DNA of 64,000 nt from Superficieibacter sp. 1612_C1 (lineage in GTDB: Bacteria; Pseudomonadota; Gammaproteobacteria; Enterobacterales; Enterobacteriaceae), in NCBI RefSeq assembly GCF_015234305.1, contig NZ_JADGMI010000006.1, positions 328,261 to 392,260 of the forward strand, written 5' to 3'. Each line of letters opens with the position of its first letter. The first letter of the stretch is position 1. Position numbers and translations under genes: made by a program. Below, piece after piece: positions 39,587 to 49,496 of the stretch. Under the pieces are notes generated by a model. The model did not search any database, had not been told where the DNA came from, and saw only the letters and a list, made by a program, of their open reading frames with translations.

Positions 39587-40591
39587 TTATTTAATTACCC
39601 CGCGTCGGCGCAGATCGGTAATATCCTGCTGCCAGCGCGTATAGCCGCTCTCCAGCTCGCTGCTGCTGGTATCAAGTTTCATCAGTTGCGTGCGCAGTTC
39701 GCCCTGTTTCGCATACAGCGGCCTCACCTTCTCATCTCTTGCCGCCATCTCTTCTTTGATTTTTTCGCTTCTCAGCTTGTGCTGACGGGAATAATCGCGC
39801 TTCTGCTCTTCCAGCGCGATATCACGCGCTTTACGCAATGGTTCGGCGTCGCAGTCCGGCTTCTGCTGACAGGCGGCGAGCGCCGGTTCATAGATTGTTT
39901 TGTAGTAATGATTTTCAAAGGTGAGCGGATCGTTTTTCCGGTCAGCCCGGTACATCTCCTCCAGCATGGCCTGCTGCACGTCACCACGTCTCAGCGGCTT
40001 GCCGTTAGCGTCCGTTCCCCAGGAGCGCTTTATCTGGTCATCAAGTTCAGCAATCTCTTTTTCCAGCGCTTTCTGTTGGCTCTCCATGCCCTGTAGCGTC
40101 TTTTTTTGTTCGCTATAGCTGGCTTCGATCGTTGCCAGGCGCGCATAAAAATTGCTGTCGTTAATCACCAGATACTTTGTTTTATCGTTAACATCATCCA
40201 GCGGAACGCCGGCATTCTTCGCCGCCGTCTGCATGGAGAAGAACTCTGTCGTCCAGCCGGAGTCTTTTGTTCCCGTCGCGGTGACCATCGCCGAGAATTT
40301 AACCGGCTTACCCTTCGTCCAGGTCTTTTCCACCAGCCGATAGTCTGCCGCCATGCCGACGGTGGCGTATAAATCCTGCGTCGAAGAGACGTCACCCTCC
40401 GCCGACCAGGTGCTCTGGTTGCCGAGGCTATTCAGCGGGCGCAGCGAGACGCTGTCCAGATGGATCATGCCCTGATATTGCTCGCTGAACTGCTTTTTTA
40501 GCGTGTCATCGGAAGGTGGCGAGGGATCTGCCAGCGCGTAGCCAGCGGAGAGGAGAAGCAGCGTCAGGCCAATGGCCAGAGGGTATTTCAT
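39587..40591 (-). CDS. yggM: YggM, secreted coiled-coil protein
   Basis: The protein has 334 residues (E. coli 335) with a signal peptide cut near GYALA-DPSPP. A long charged helix follows (EQKKTLQGMESQQKALEKEI and onward), suggesting a coiled coil, then a Lys/Arg/Glu-rich region. It is probably periplasmic. The function is unknown. It converges with hemW, 24 bases apart. In E. coli K-12 it is next to ansB, which is missing here. Confidence 0.9.
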   Translation of the reverse strand: MKYPLAIGLTLLLLSAGYALADPSPPSDDTLKKQFSEQYQGMIHLDSVSLRPLNSLGNQSTWSAEGDVSSTQDLYATVGMAADYRLVEKTWTKGKPVKFSAMVTATGTKDSGWTTEFFSMQTAAKNAGVPLDDVNDKTKYLVINDSNFYARLATIEASYSEQKKTLQGMESQQKALEKEIAELDDQIKRSWGTDANGKPLRRGDVQQAMLEEMYRADRKNDPLTFENHYYKTIYEPALAACQQKPDCDAEPLRKARDIALEEQKRDYSRQHKLRSEKIKEEMAARDEKVRPLYAKQGELRTQLMKLDTSSSELESGYTRWQQDITDLRRRGVIK

Positions 40592-40802
40592 GACAAAGTC
40601 CTTTTATCGTGAGGGATGGCAGGCAACATTCTAACGTTAATAGATAAAAGGGCCTCATTTTTTATATTTTTGCGATTGCGTCCTGCAAAAATCCTGCATC
40701 AGACAGCGCTTATCATTCACCATACAAATTATTTATAAAAATCCATTCACCACACATTAAATTAATATCGCGAATGTAAATAGATTAACAATAAATATAC
40801 AA

Positions 40803-40818
40803 GGTGAGGCAGATCACA
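40803..40818. promoter_or_regulatory. CRP-like site
   Basis: GGTGA-N6-TCACA has one mismatch to TGTGA-N6-TCACA. It lies 463 bases before the pdxA-like start. Confidence 0.5.
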
Positions 40819-40894
40819 TAAACATTAATCGTTACAATCCTTCGCAAAGATAGCTATTGCTTCCCCTTTTAAATAGGCAAATAATTCTTTTCAC

Positions 40895-40920
40895 AGAACA
40901 TTTGTTCTATATACAGAACA
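40895..40920. promoter_or_regulatory. Three alternating AGAACA half-sites
   Basis: AGAACA (40895-40900), TGTTCT (40903-40908) and AGAACA (40915-40920) form two overlapping palindromes with 2- and 6-base spacers. This looks like an operator for two dimers; the regulator is not identified. Confidence 0.5.
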
Positions 40921-41164
40921 GGAAGAAAAATTAATAACGGTAAATTTAAAGATATCTCTCCGCCTGATTCTGGCTGTTAATCAGGAAGAGAAGCCCGGTA
41001 TGCACAGGTAATCTACGTTGATCATTCCTGGAGAGAATGTTTGTTAAAATATTATCTTCAGTACGCAAGATAAAAATCTGTGAGGCTATAGCAGCTTTTA
41101 TCGCACGCTATTCCTGATGGTGGAAACAGTGTCGATATAATATCAGTGGCAATAATAACCATTT

Positions 41165-41188
41165 CGCTAACAAACTATTTTGTTAGCG
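41165..41188. promoter_or_regulatory. Perfect 10-bp inverted repeat before the pdxA-like gene
   Basis: CGCTAACAAA (41165-41174) is the exact reverse complement of TTTGTTAGCG (41179-41188), with a 4-base spacer. It lies 92 bases before the start codon. No T-run follows, so it fits an operator better than a terminator. Confidence 0.6.
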
Positions 41189-41280
41189 GTGGTTTGTGCG
41201 CGCCGTCAAGTTTAACTGGTTGAACGATAGATGAACTAAGCACGTCTTTCGAAACGCAAAAATATATTCTGAGGTGATAA

Positions 41281-42294
41281 ATGGAGCAAAAACCTGTACT
41301 GGGTATTTTTTTAGGCGAGGCCGCTGGTATTGGGCCTGAACTGGTGGCGAAAGTGATCGCCGACGGGACTGCCTGTAAATATTGCCGCCCTATTTTAATT
41401 GGCGATGCGCGGGTACTGGCGCTCGGTCAAAAGATTGCTGGTGTCAGTTTCACATGGGAAACCATCACCGATCCGACGGAGGCGACCTGGGAAAATGGCA
41501 CCGTTCCGCTGATCGATCTAAAAAACTACAATCCTGAAAACCTGGTAATGGGGACGATTGATACCGTCTCAGGTCACGCTACCGGCGAGTCGCTGGTGAG
41601 CTGTATGACGCTGTTAAAAAACAGAAAAATCGATGGTTTTGTTTTTGCTCCGCTGAACAAAGAAGCATTTAAGAAAGGCGGCTGGCATGTTGAAGATGAG
41701 CATTACCTGTTTGCGGAGCAGCTTGATTGCCTGAATCGTCCGCGCGGCCTGCTGAACGTGCTGGACGACCTGTGGGTTTTCCGCGTTACTGGACACGTTC
41801 CGTTCCGCGATGTCGTTAACTACATTACGCCAGAAAATGTTGGCCGCTCCATTCAGCTTTGTTACGACACCTTAAAAATGGCCGGATATGATCGTCCGCG
41901 CATTGCCGTGGCGGCGCTGAATCCGCATGCCGGCGATGGCGGCACCTGTGGCCGGGAAGAAATTGACGTGTTGATGCCAGTGATTGAGGAATATCAGGCT
42001 AAAGGCATGGATATTTATGGCCCTGTCCCCGGTGACACGATATTCATACACGCGTTTAATCATGAATATGATGCGGTGGTAACGCTTTTCCACGATCAGG
42101 GACAAATAGCAACTAAATTGCATGCCTTTGACGTTGGCGTCACGGTAGCAGGTGGTCTTCCTTATGCTATTACTACGCCGGAGCACGGCACCGCATTTGA
42201 TATTGCCGGTAAAGGCGTGGCAAAAACGCTGGCAACAGAAAGAGCGATTTCCGTGGCGACTCAAATGGCAATGACTACCCACAAATATAAATAG
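41281..42294 (+). CDS. PdxA-family 4-hydroxythreonine-4-phosphate dehydrogenase homologue (PdxA2 type)
   Basis: The protein has 337 residues. It keeps the three metal-binding histidines of PdxA: H172 (TGHVPFR), H216 (NPHAGDGG) and H271 (HDQG), and the C-terminal GLPYAITTPEHGTAFDIAG motif. The N-terminus reads GEAAGIGPE rather than the usual GDPAGIGPE. It is paired with a permease and not with vitamin B6 genes, so it probably belongs to the PdxA2 group acting on four-carbon acid phosphates such as 4-phospho-threonate. That route needs a DUF1537 kinase, which is not encoded here. Repeats upstream suggest dedicated regulation. Confidence 0.8.
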   Translation: MEQKPVLGIFLGEAAGIGPELVAKVIADGTACKYCRPILIGDARVLALGQKIAGVSFTWETITDPTEATWENGTVPLIDLKNYNPENLVMGTIDTVSGHATGESLVSCMTLLKNRKIDGFVFAPLNKEAFKKGGWHVEDEHYLFAEQLDCLNRPRGLLNVLDDLWVFRVTGHVPFRDVVNYITPENVGRSIQLCYDTLKMAGYDRPRIAVAALNPHAGDGGTCGREEIDVLMPVIEEYQAKGMDIYGPVPGDTIFIHAFNHEYDAVVTLFHDQGQIATKLHAFDVGVTVAGGLPYAITTPEHGTAFDIAGKGVAKTLATERAISVATQMAMTTHKYK

Positions 42295-42433
42295 TAAAGG
42301 TATCCTGGTCATTTATGCATAAATGACCATTTTACATTTTAAAACATGCGGGCATCGGTTTATATAACCATGCATCCGCAGGGCATTCTCTTAATTAATT
42401 TATGGGCTGGTATGGTTTTTAAGGAGAAATTCT

Positions 42434-43792
42434 GTGGACACAACCTCGTTTGTGGTAATAAGCGGAGTCGTTTCAATTGGCCTGCTTATTATTCTTATTA
42501 CTAAATTAAAACTGCATCCCTTTTTCGCTTTGCTTATTTCCTCTCTGTTTCTGGGGATGGTTAATGGCATGGGCGTGGCGAAGTCGGTGAAGACCTTTAC
42601 CCACGGTTTTGGCGGACAACTCGGTGTTACCGGGGTGGTCATCGGCCTGGGAGCGATGCTGGGCGGCCTGTTGGTTCAGTCTGGCGGCGGCGACAAAATT
42701 GCCGATATTATTATCGGTAACAGAAAACGCATATGGATGCCGCTAAGCGTAGGGCTGGTTTCACTTATCATCGGTCTGCCGAATCTCTTTGAGGTTACGT
42801 TCGTCCTCATGGTGCCGCTGGTATTTTCGATCATGAAGCGCCTGAACGTGTCTGTGCTGGCAGTCGCTATCCCTATGTGTGCCGGTTTAATGACGGCGCA
42901 CGCCCTGTTGCCTCCTGGACCGGCAACCATTATCGCGGCAACAGCGTATAACGCCAATATCGGCGAAACGACGCTGTACGGGGTAATTATCAGCATTCCT
43001 GTGCTTCTGGTCGGCGCTTATCTTTTCCCACGCCTGATGCGTAATCATATGGATGTCGGCACGCCGCTTGATTTAACCGGCCCGGCTCACGGTTCAGGTA
43101 AAGCAAAGAACGTCACTCGCCAGCCTTCGCTGGGCGTGGCGCTGACCACCGTGCTTATCGCACCATTTCTGATGATTATCGGTACAATTGGCATCAATTT
43201 CGTGCCGAAAACCGGGCTGATTCAGGAAATATTTCAGGCCATCGGCAACCCGATTGTTACCCTCGGCCTGGCGCTGATTTACGCAATGCTGTTCCTCGGG
43301 CGCGCCACCGGCTTAGCGGCAGAAGAGATCCTCGCCATCTGTAAAAAGAGCATTGTGCCAATCGTCGGCCTGCTGCTGATTATTGGCGGCGGCGGCGGTC
43401 TGAAGGATATGCTCAATACCATTGGCCTGAGCGATATTATCAGTCATCTGGCAACCGAGTGGTCAATTCCGCCGCTGCTGTTCGCCTGGCTTATTGCGGT
43501 AGTTTTTCGTATCGCGCTGGGCTCTGGCACCGTGGCGGTTTCCGCCTCCTGCGGCATTGTCGCCGCACTGCTGGCGGCGAATCCGCACACCAACGTCGCT
43601 CTGCTGGTGCTGTCCACAACCACTGGCGCGATGATTTTCTCGCATGTGAGTGACGGCGCGTTCTGGCTGTTTAAGGAGTATTTCGGCCTCACCGTGCCGC
43701 AAACCCTGCGCACGTGGAGTTTGCTGGTAACAGTACAATCAGTGGTAGGTCTGGTCTGCGTGCTCGCGCTGGGGGCGTTTATCGGGGCGTAA
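42434..43792 (+). CDS. GntP-family organic acid/gluconate permease
   Basis: The protein has 452 residues and about twelve hydrophobic segments. Family marks include GLGAMLGGLLVQSGGGDKIAD, the LPNLFEVTFVLMVPL helix, AHALLPPGPATIIAATAYN and the C-terminal SHVSDGAFWLFKEYFGLTV. GntP proteins import gluconate and related sugar acids with protons; partnered with a PdxA-like dehydrogenase it may carry a four-carbon sugar acid such as threonate or erythronate. The start used here has GGAG seven bases before GTG 42434. A terminator follows. Confidence 0.87.
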   Translation: MDTTSFVVISGVVSIGLLIILITKLKLHPFFALLISSLFLGMVNGMGVAKSVKTFTHGFGGQLGVTGVVIGLGAMLGGLLVQSGGGDKIADIIIGNRKRIWMPLSVGLVSLIIGLPNLFEVTFVLMVPLVFSIMKRLNVSVLAVAIPMCAGLMTAHALLPPGPATIIAATAYNANIGETTLYGVIISIPVLLVGAYLFPRLMRNHMDVGTPLDLTGPAHGSGKAKNVTRQPSLGVALTTVLIAPFLMIIGTIGINFVPKTGLIQEIFQAIGNPIVTLGLALIYAMLFLGRATGLAAEEILAICKKSIVPIVGLLLIIGGGGGLKDMLNTIGLSDIISHLATEWSIPPLLFAWLIAVVFRIALGSGTVAVSASCGIVAALLAANPHTNVALLVLSTTTGAMIFSHVSDGAFWLFKEYFGLTVPQTLRTWSLLVTVQSVVGLVCVLALGAFIGA

Positions 43793-43808
43793 TGCTGAAT
43801 TATAAAAC

Positions 43809-43841
43809 AAAAAATCCCCGACACTGTCTCGGGGATTTTTT
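43809..43841. terminator. Bidirectional terminator between the permease gene and yggN
   Basis: Thirteen-base arms (A-rich then TCCCCGA at 43809-43821; TCGGGGA then T-rich at 43829-43841) form a perfect stem with U-runs on both strands, placed between convergent genes. Confidence 0.92.
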
Positions 43842-43861
43842 GTTGCAGCGAACAGGGTGCT

Positions 43862-44578
43862 TTACTTCAGGCCACTTACCAGCGCTTTGCGGCTGTCTTC
43901 CAGCGAAATCACCCGCTGACAAACATCTTTACCGAACTGCTGGAAATCTTTTTCCTGATTTTTCCACTCGTTCTGCACGGCAGTTTGCAGGCCGCCCAGA
44001 TTGCCGAGCACGCTTTGCAGTGGATTACCGCCTTTGGTCACCGCCTGCGCGCCCATCTCGTTAATGCTGTCCTGCAAGATACCGCCCATCGCCTGATTCA
44101 CCAGCTGTTGGCCGTTGGCACGGACCTGGTCAATAGCCTGATAGTGGAAGGTCAGACCGTCGCTACGATGCTCGATAATCTTGTTCAGTTGATCTTTAAG
44201 CTGCGCGTCCAGTTGGGTCAGACGATTGCGCATTTTGCTATCGGATCCGACCTGCTGGGTAATGATTTTATCCAGCGCAGTTCGGCCTTTCTCAACGCGA
44301 CTGCGCGCGCCCTCGTCGATCCACGGCAGGGCATTACGTAAATCGGTCTGGTAATCTTTGGCCTGCTCACGCTGGCTGGCGCTCAGGTTGTACTGTTTGC
44401 CATTGAACATGACGCTGCCATCCGGCGCGATCACTAAATTGCCATTCTCGCCTTTAACCTGCACCGTTTGCGGGTTGAGGATCACGTCGTCGCGCGGCGT
44501 GACGCTACACTTGTAGTCTGCCTGTGCGGCAAAGGCCGTCACCGTCAATGCCGCTGCCAGCAGCGCTTTACGCATCAT
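43862..44578 (-). CDS. yggN: YggN, DUF2884 secreted protein
   Basis: The protein has 238 residues (E. coli 239) from ATG 44578 (MMRKALLAAALTVT), with a signal peptide ending near FAAQA-DYKC. DUF2884 covers the mature protein (SVTPRDDVILNPQTVQVKGENG). It is probably periplasmic, function unknown. It lies 51 bases after yggL on the same strand. Confidence 0.92.
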   Translation of the reverse strand: MMRKALLAAALTVTAFAAQADYKCSVTPRDDVILNPQTVQVKGENGNLVIAPDGSVMFNGKQYNLSASQREQAKDYQTDLRNALPWIDEGARSRVEKGRTALDKIITQQVGSDSKMRNRLTQLDAQLKDQLNKIIEHRSDGLTFHYQAIDQVRANGQQLVNQAMGGILQDSINEMGAQAVTKGGNPLQSVLGNLGGLQTAVQNEWKNQEKDFQQFGKDVCQRVISLEDSRKALVSGLK

Positions 44579-44629
44579 ACTTACTCCCTCAGAGACAAAA
44601 CGGGCCAGCATATGCCAGCCCCATATTTC

Positions 44630-44956
44630 TTAGTCCCACCAGACGTCGAAAAGTTCGCTGGTGCGCACCTCTTCGAGCTTGTGTTCTTCCAGCCATTTAC
44701 GCACGGCGGCCTGATCGTCTTCGGTGCATTTACCGATCTCCTGACGGCAGATTAGCCCTTCCCAGCCGAGGTAGCCGCTACCGTCGAACGCCAGTTTGTT
44801 CGGCTCGATCACCTCATTGATAAAGTCATCAACCGTTTGATCGATCTGCTCTCCGGTCGTCCCCTCCGGGAAACGGAACGCGACGGAAAAACCTAACTCC
44901 TGAAACTCGTCAATGTGCATTTTTTTACGCAGACGACGACTACGATGCTTTGCCAT
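44630..44956 (-). CDS. yggL: YggL, DUF469 small cytoplasmic protein
   Basis: The protein has 108 residues, as in E. coli, from ATG 44956 ([16 protein letters not shown]). It has a basic N-terminus, then an acidic body (DFINEVIEPNKLAFDG). YggL is reported to associate with the 50S ribosome. Its ATG shares one base with the trmB stop. Confidence 0.93.
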   Translation of the reverse strand: MAKHRSRRLRKKMHIDEFQELGFSVAFRFPEGTTGEQIDQTVDDFINEVIEPNKLAFDGSGYLGWEGLICRQEIGKCTEDDQAAVRKWLEEHKLEEVRTSELFDVWWD

Positions 44957-45675
44957 TATTTCACCCTCTCGAACATTAAGTCCCATACGCCGTGACCAAG
45001 ACGATGGCCACGCTGTTCAAATTTGGTTACCGGACGTGAGTCCGGACGCGGTACGTAGTCGTTGCTGGCAGACTGGTTTTTATACCCGTCCAGCGCGGAC
45101 ATCACTTCCAGCATGTGCTCCGCATAGGCTTCCCAGTCGGTCGCCATATGGAATACGCCGCCCAGCTTCAGCTTACTTTTAACCAGTTCCGCAAATTCGG
45201 TCTGCACGATACGACGTTTATTATGACGGGCTTTGTGCCACGGGTCAGGGAAAAAGAGCTGCACCATGGTTAAAGAATTGTCAGGGATCATTTTGTGCAG
45301 CACTTCCACCGCGTCGTGACACATCACGCGCAGGTTCTCCACGCCCTCTTCATGCGCGGAGGAGAGGCAGGCACCGACGCCCGGCGAGTGCACTTCAATA
45401 CCAAGAAAGTTTTGCTCCGGCTTCGCTTTTGCCATCGTGACCAGCGAGGCTCCCATGCCGAAGCCGATTTCCAGCGTCACGGGCGCGTCGCGGCCAAACA
45501 GTTCAGCAAAATCCAGCGGCGCGTCTGAGAATTCAACACCCATCACCGGCCAGTAGTGATCCAGCGCGTGCTGCTGCCCTTTGGTCAGGCGTCCCTGGCG
45601 GCGGACGAAGCTACGAATACGGCGCAGCGGGCGACCGTTTTCATCAAATTCCGGTGAAATGACGTCGTTATTCAT
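44956..45675 (-). CDS. trmB: tRNA (guanine-N7)-methyltransferase
   Basis: This enzyme methylates G46 of tRNAs with SAM. It has 239 residues from ATG 45675 ([20 protein letters not shown]), the E. coli length; an open frame extends upstream to 45876 but is not conserved. The SAM motif is [11 protein letters not shown], and the catalytic [15 protein letters not shown] is intact. It is divergent from mutY and followed by yggL. Confidence 0.96.
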   Translation of the reverse strand: MNNDVISPEFDENGRPLRRIRSFVRRQGRLTKGQQHALDHYWPVMGVEFSDAPLDFAELFGRDAPVTLEIGFGMGASLVTMAKAKPEQNFLGIEVHSPGVGACLSSAHEEGVENLRVMCHDAVEVLHKMIPDNSLTMVQLFFPDPWHKARHNKRRIVQTEFAELVKSKLKLGGVFHMATDWEAYAEHMLEVMSALDGYKNQSASNDYVPRPDSRPVTKFEQRGHRLGHGVWDLMFERVK

Positions 45676-45823
45676 AAAAGTAATCTGCTTGTGAGAGTCG
45701 TCGGGAAAACGGGCATTATCCAAAGTTAGTTGCCGGATGCAAGCATAGCAAAGATCCGATTTACAGCTTCGCGCGGCTGTGCTGGAATCTGTGCCCCTGA
45801 TAGCGCAAATTCGGAAGCCCGCT

Positions 45824-46882
45824 TTGACCCTACAAGCCTCGCAATTTTCAGCCCGGGTGCTGGAATGGTACGACAAATACGGGCGTAAAACCCTGCCCTG
45901 GCAAATTGAAAAGACGCCCTACAAGGTCTGGCTCTCTGAAGTCATGCTGCAACAGACCCAGGTGACTACGGTCATTCCTTACTTTGAGCGTTTTATGGCG
46001 CGCTTCCCGACGGTGACGGATCTGGCCGACGCTCCGCTTGATGAAGTGCTGCATCTGTGGACCGGGCTGGGTTACTACGCCCGCGCGCGTAACCTGCATA
46101 AAGCCGCTCAGCAGGTCGCCACGCTGCACGGCGGGGTATTTCCGCAGACGTTTGAAGCGGTTTGCGCCCTGCCCGGCGTCGGGCGTTCCACCGCCGGGGC
46201 GATTTTATCCCTCTCGCTGGGTCAGCATTATCCGATTCTGGACGGTAACGTGAAACGCGTGCTGGCACGCTGCTATGCTGTTGCCGGCTGGCCAGGTAAA
46301 AAAGAGGTCGAGAGCCGCCTGTGGTCAGTCAGTGAAAACGTCACGCCAGCACAGGGCGTTGAGCGGTTTAATCAGGCGATGATGGATTTAGGGGCGATGG
46401 TTTGCACTCGTTCAAAACCGAAATGCGAACTGTGTCCGTTAAATATCGGCTGCGAGGCGTATGCCACGCACAGCTGGGCGCAGTATCCGGGCAAGAAGCC
46501 GAAGCAGACGCTGCCGGAACGCACCGGCTATCTGCTGTTAATGCAGCATGGCGATGACGTTTATCTGGCGCAGCGGCCGCCCAGCGGCTTGTGGGGAGGA
46601 TTATTTTGTTTTCCGCAGTTTACTACGGAAGAGGAAATGCGGGACTGGCTGGCGCAACGGCAGATTAGCGCCGATAATTTGCGCCAAATGACGGCGTTTC
46701 GCCATACTTTCAGCCATTTCCATCTGGATATCGTGCCAATGTGGCTTCCCGTGTCCTCTTTGCATACATGCATGGATGAAGGCAACGCGCTCTGGTATAA
46801 CTTAGCGCAACCGCCGTCAGTTGGACTGGCGGCACCCGTGGAGCGCCTGTTACAACAGCTACGCGCCGGAGCACTCGCATAA
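45824..46882 (+). CDS. mutY: MutY adenine DNA glycosylase
   Basis: This enzyme removes adenine opposite 8-oxoguanine. It has 352 residues from TTG 45824 (E. coli 350). I choose this start because GGAAG (45813-45817) lies 6 bases upstream and the product then begins [13 protein letters not shown], as E. coli does; GTG codons at 45779 and 45791 are in frame but lack a good site. The helix-hairpin-helix is [12 protein letters not shown], the catalytic Asp is in LDGNVKRV, and the [4Fe-4S] motif is [17 protein letters not shown]. The C-terminus is the MutT-like 8-oxoG reader. Confidence 0.93.
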   Translation: MTLQASQFSARVLEWYDKYGRKTLPWQIEKTPYKVWLSEVMLQQTQVTTVIPYFERFMARFPTVTDLADAPLDEVLHLWTGLGYYARARNLHKAAQQVATLHGGVFPQTFEAVCALPGVGRSTAGAILSLSLGQHYPILDGNVKRVLARCYAVAGWPGKKEVESRLWSVSENVTPAQGVERFNQAMMDLGAMVCTRSKPKCELCPLNIGCEAYATHSWAQYPGKKPKQTLPERTGYLLLMQHGDDVYLAQRPPSGLWGGLFCFPQFTTEEEMRDWLAQRQISADNLRQMTAFRHTFSHFHLDIVPMWLPVSSLHTCMDEGNALWYNLAQPPSVGLAAPVERLLQQLRAGALA

Positions 46883-46897
46883 CGCTCGGGCCGATAA

Positions 46898-47185
<288 letters not shown>

Positions 47186-47227
47186 GGGCTTCGCGCCCTT
47201 CACAACAACACAACACACGCTCCCGGA

Positions 47228-48313
47228 ATGATGAAAAAATATTTAGCGCTAGCCCTTCTTGCGCCGTTACTCATCTCCTGTTCAGATTCAACGAAGAAGG
47301 GTGAGACGTTTAACGAAGCCTGGGTCAAGGACACCAACAGTTTTGATATCCTGATGGGCCAGTTCGCTCATAACATTGAGAATATCTGGGGATATAAAGA
47401 GGTACTGGTCGCCGGTCCAAAGGACTATGTTAAGTATACCGATCAGTATCAGACGCGTAGCCACATCAACTTTGATGAAGGTACGATCACCATTGAGACC
47501 ATTTCCGGTACTGAACCGGCAGCACGGCTGCGCCAGGCGATTATCCAGACGCTGCTGATCGGTGAAGATCCTGGCTCCATCGACCTCTATTCTGATGCCG
47601 ATGATATTCAGATCTCCAAAGAGCCGTTCCTGTACGGTCAGGTTGTCGATAATAACGGCGAGCCGATCCGCTGGGAGTGGCGCGCGGCGCGCTTTGCCGA
47701 TTACCTGCTGCAAAACCGGATGAAAAGCCGCAATAACGGCCTGCATATTGTCTACAGCGTCACTATTAACCTGGTGCCGAACCACCTTGATAAGCGTGCG
47801 CATAAGTATATCGGTATGGTTCGTCAGGCTTCGCGCAAGTATAACGTCGATGAGTCGTTAATCCTTGCCATCATGCAAACCGAGTCGTCCTTCAACCCCT
47901 ACGCGGTCAGCCGTTCCGACGCGCTCGGTTTGATGCAGGTGGTGCAGCATAGTGCCGGGAAAGATGTCTTCCGTATGCAGGGTAAAGGCGGCACGCCGGA
48001 CCGCAGCTATCTGTTTGATCCTGCCAATAACATTGATACCGGCACCGCGTATCTGGCGATGCTCAGCAACGTTTATCTTTCCGGTATCAGCAACCCGACC
48101 TCGCGCCGCTACGCGGTTATCACCGCCTACAACGGCGGCGCAGGCAGCGTGCTGCGGATGTTCTCGGCGGATAAAGTCCAGGCGGCGACGATCATCAACA
48201 CCATGTCGCCGGGCGATCTTTATCAGGCCATTACCACCCGCCATCCATCAGCGGAATCGCGTCGCTATCTGTATAAAGTCAATAGCGCGCAAAAAGTGTA
48301 TCGCAGGAAGTGA
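47228..48313 (+). CDS. mltC: MltC membrane-bound lytic murein transglycosylase C
   Basis: The protein has 361 residues from the first of two adjacent ATGs (47228; the second, at 47231, is equally possible). It is an outer-membrane lipoprotein with lipobox LISC (Cys18). The N-terminal part is DUF3393 and the C-terminal part the SLT domain, with catalytic Glu219 in [14 protein letters not shown], then ALGLMQV and [11 protein letters not shown]. It cleaves peptidoglycan to 1,6-anhydro-muropeptides. Confidence 0.95.
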   Translation: MMKKYLALALLAPLLISCSDSTKKGETFNEAWVKDTNSFDILMGQFAHNIENIWGYKEVLVAGPKDYVKYTDQYQTRSHINFDEGTITIETISGTEPAARLRQAIIQTLLIGEDPGSIDLYSDADDIQISKEPFLYGQVVDNNGEPIRWEWRAARFADYLLQNRMKSRNNGLHIVYSVTINLVPNHLDKRAHKYIGMVRQASRKYNVDESLILAIMQTESSFNPYAVSRSDALGLMQVVQHSAGKDVFRMQGKGGTPDRSYLFDPANNIDTGTAYLAMLSNVYLSGISNPTSRRYAVITAYNGGAGSVLRMFSADKVQAATIINTMSPGDLYQAITTRHPSAESRRYLYKVNSAQKVYRRK

Positions 48314-48318
48314 CATTA

Positions 48319-48352
48319 GCCGGGCGGTCCCGTACTCCAGGGATTGCCCGGC
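48319..48352. terminator. Possible hairpin between mltC and the ROK kinase gene
   Basis: GCCGGGC (48319-48325) pairs with GCCCGGC (48346-48352) between convergent genes. No T-run, so low confidence as a terminator. Confidence 0.3.
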
Positions 48353-48357
48353 AAGGC

Positions 48358-49236
48358 TTATCCACGTGCCATTTTTTGTTCGAAATTTACCGCCGCTCCG
48401 ATAAGATTGGCCTCATTGCCATACTGACACAAACAGATCTCCGGCATAAATTCCTGTAGCTCTTTTTCGCTCACCAGAGTGCGCAACCGCTGCTCAATAC
48501 CTGCAAACACGGCCTGATTGGCTGAGATGCCGCCGCCGATAATAATGCAGTCAGGATCGTAGCAGACCTGTAAATTAAGCAACCCTACCGCCATCCAGTG
48601 ATAAAACTGTTCGACCTCCTGTTGAGCAATCGCGTCACCCTCGCGCGCAAGCTGGAAGACCTCTGCTCCGCTCAATGCGCTGGCGGCGGCGACGCGCTGA
48701 TTATAGCGTTTTGCCATTGCCACGGCGGTGCCCAGCTCACTGAAGGTTTTTCCGCTGTCCAGCGTCATCAGGCCAAACTCGCCGGCATATTTATGGCTTC
48801 CTCGTTGCAGGACGTTATTTTTAACGATAGCACCGCCGATACCGGAACCCGCGATCACAAATAATACGTGTGACTTCCCCTGGCCCGCGCCGAGCGCTGC
48901 TTCAGCCATCCCGGCGGCATTAGCATCGTTTTCAATACAAACAGGCAGATCAAATAATGCGGTCAGTTCATCCACAATCGCAAAGTGATGAATGTAGGGG
49001 ATAGCGCTTAAGCCGCCAATAATGCCGGCCTCCGGGTCAACGTTGCCCGGCGCGCTCACAGACACGCCTTCAACTGTATAGATGTGCTGATATTGCTGAA
49101 GAATATTCAGAAGCGTGCTTTTCATTGCCGGCCAGTTTGCTGGCGTCTTCGTTGATGCCGTTTGTACTAACGCCCCTTGTTGCCAGATACCGTGTTTTAT
49201 TGACGTCCCGCCCCAGTCGAATAATACAATTGCCAT
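48358..49236 (-). CDS. ROK-family sugar kinase (zinc-motif-free, BglK-like)
   Basis: The protein has 292 residues from ATG 49236, with GGAGG (complement of 49241-49245) upstream; the frame continues to 49263. ROK features are DWGGTSIKHG at the N-terminus, the catalytic Asp104 in IENDANAAG and AGSGIGGA. The CxCGxxGCxE zinc motif of most ROK kinases is missing (the region reads HKYAGEFGLMTLDSGKTFSE). This absence is shared with the beta-glucoside kinase BglK of Klebsiella, which phosphorylates beta-disaccharides. It is divergent from the PTS operon and is probably part of the same pathway. Confidence 0.82.
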   Translation of the reverse strand: MAIVLFDWGGTSIKHGIWQQGALVQTASTKTPANWPAMKSTLLNILQQYQHIYTVEGVSVSAPGNVDPEAGIIGGLSAIPYIHHFAIVDELTALFDLPVCIENDANAAGMAEAALGAGQGKSHVLFVIAGSGIGGAIVKNNVLQRGSHKYAGEFGLMTLDSGKTFSELGTAVAMAKRYNQRVAAASALSGAEVFQLAREGDAIAQQEVEQFYHWMAVGLLNLQVCYDPDCIIIGGGISANQAVFAGIEQRLRTLVSEKELQEFMPEICLCQYGNEANLIGAAVNFEQKMARG

Positions 49237-49452
49237 ATATCCTCCAGCTATATAATTCAGCAAAAATCATTCACCCACAAAATATATAAAACGCATTCAG
49301 AACGCTTTTATTATTTACACCACCCGCCATAGCTTCTCAATAGAAAAAAAATCTGAAGGATCAAATCAGGATAACGATCACAAAAGACATATCTTTTATT
49401 AGTATTGATATTTACATATAAAAATCGCGGGGTATTTTTAGTTCACAAAGCA

Positions 49453-49469
49453 ATCTGCTAATAGCAGAT
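49453..49469. promoter_or_regulatory. Perfect palindrome before the PTS operon
   Basis: ATCTGCTA (49453-49460) and TAGCAGAT (49462-49469) are exact complements around one base, 28 bases before the EIIB start. This is the likely operator of the cluster's GntR-family regulator. The 260-base gap 49237-49496 also holds the divergent kinase promoter and is AT-rich. Confidence 0.55.
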
Positions 49470-49496
49470 AAATTGTTAATACCAAGGGAATAACAG

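Larger units (their letters stand above)
40592..41280. other. 689-base AT-rich control region before the PdxA/GntP locus
   Basis: No gene is supported in this region. It holds a CRP-like site (40803-40818), a cluster of three AGAACA half-sites (40895-40920) and a perfect 10-bp inverted repeat just before the pdxA-like gene (41165-41188). The left end carries the yggM promoter. The composition is clearly more AT-rich than the flanking genes, suggesting control by nucleoid proteins such as H-NS. Confidence 0.6.

Noticed and set aside
45779..45823. Upstream GTG starts of mutY
   Set aside because: Codons at 45779 and 45791 add residues absent from E. coli MutY and have no good ribosome-binding site.
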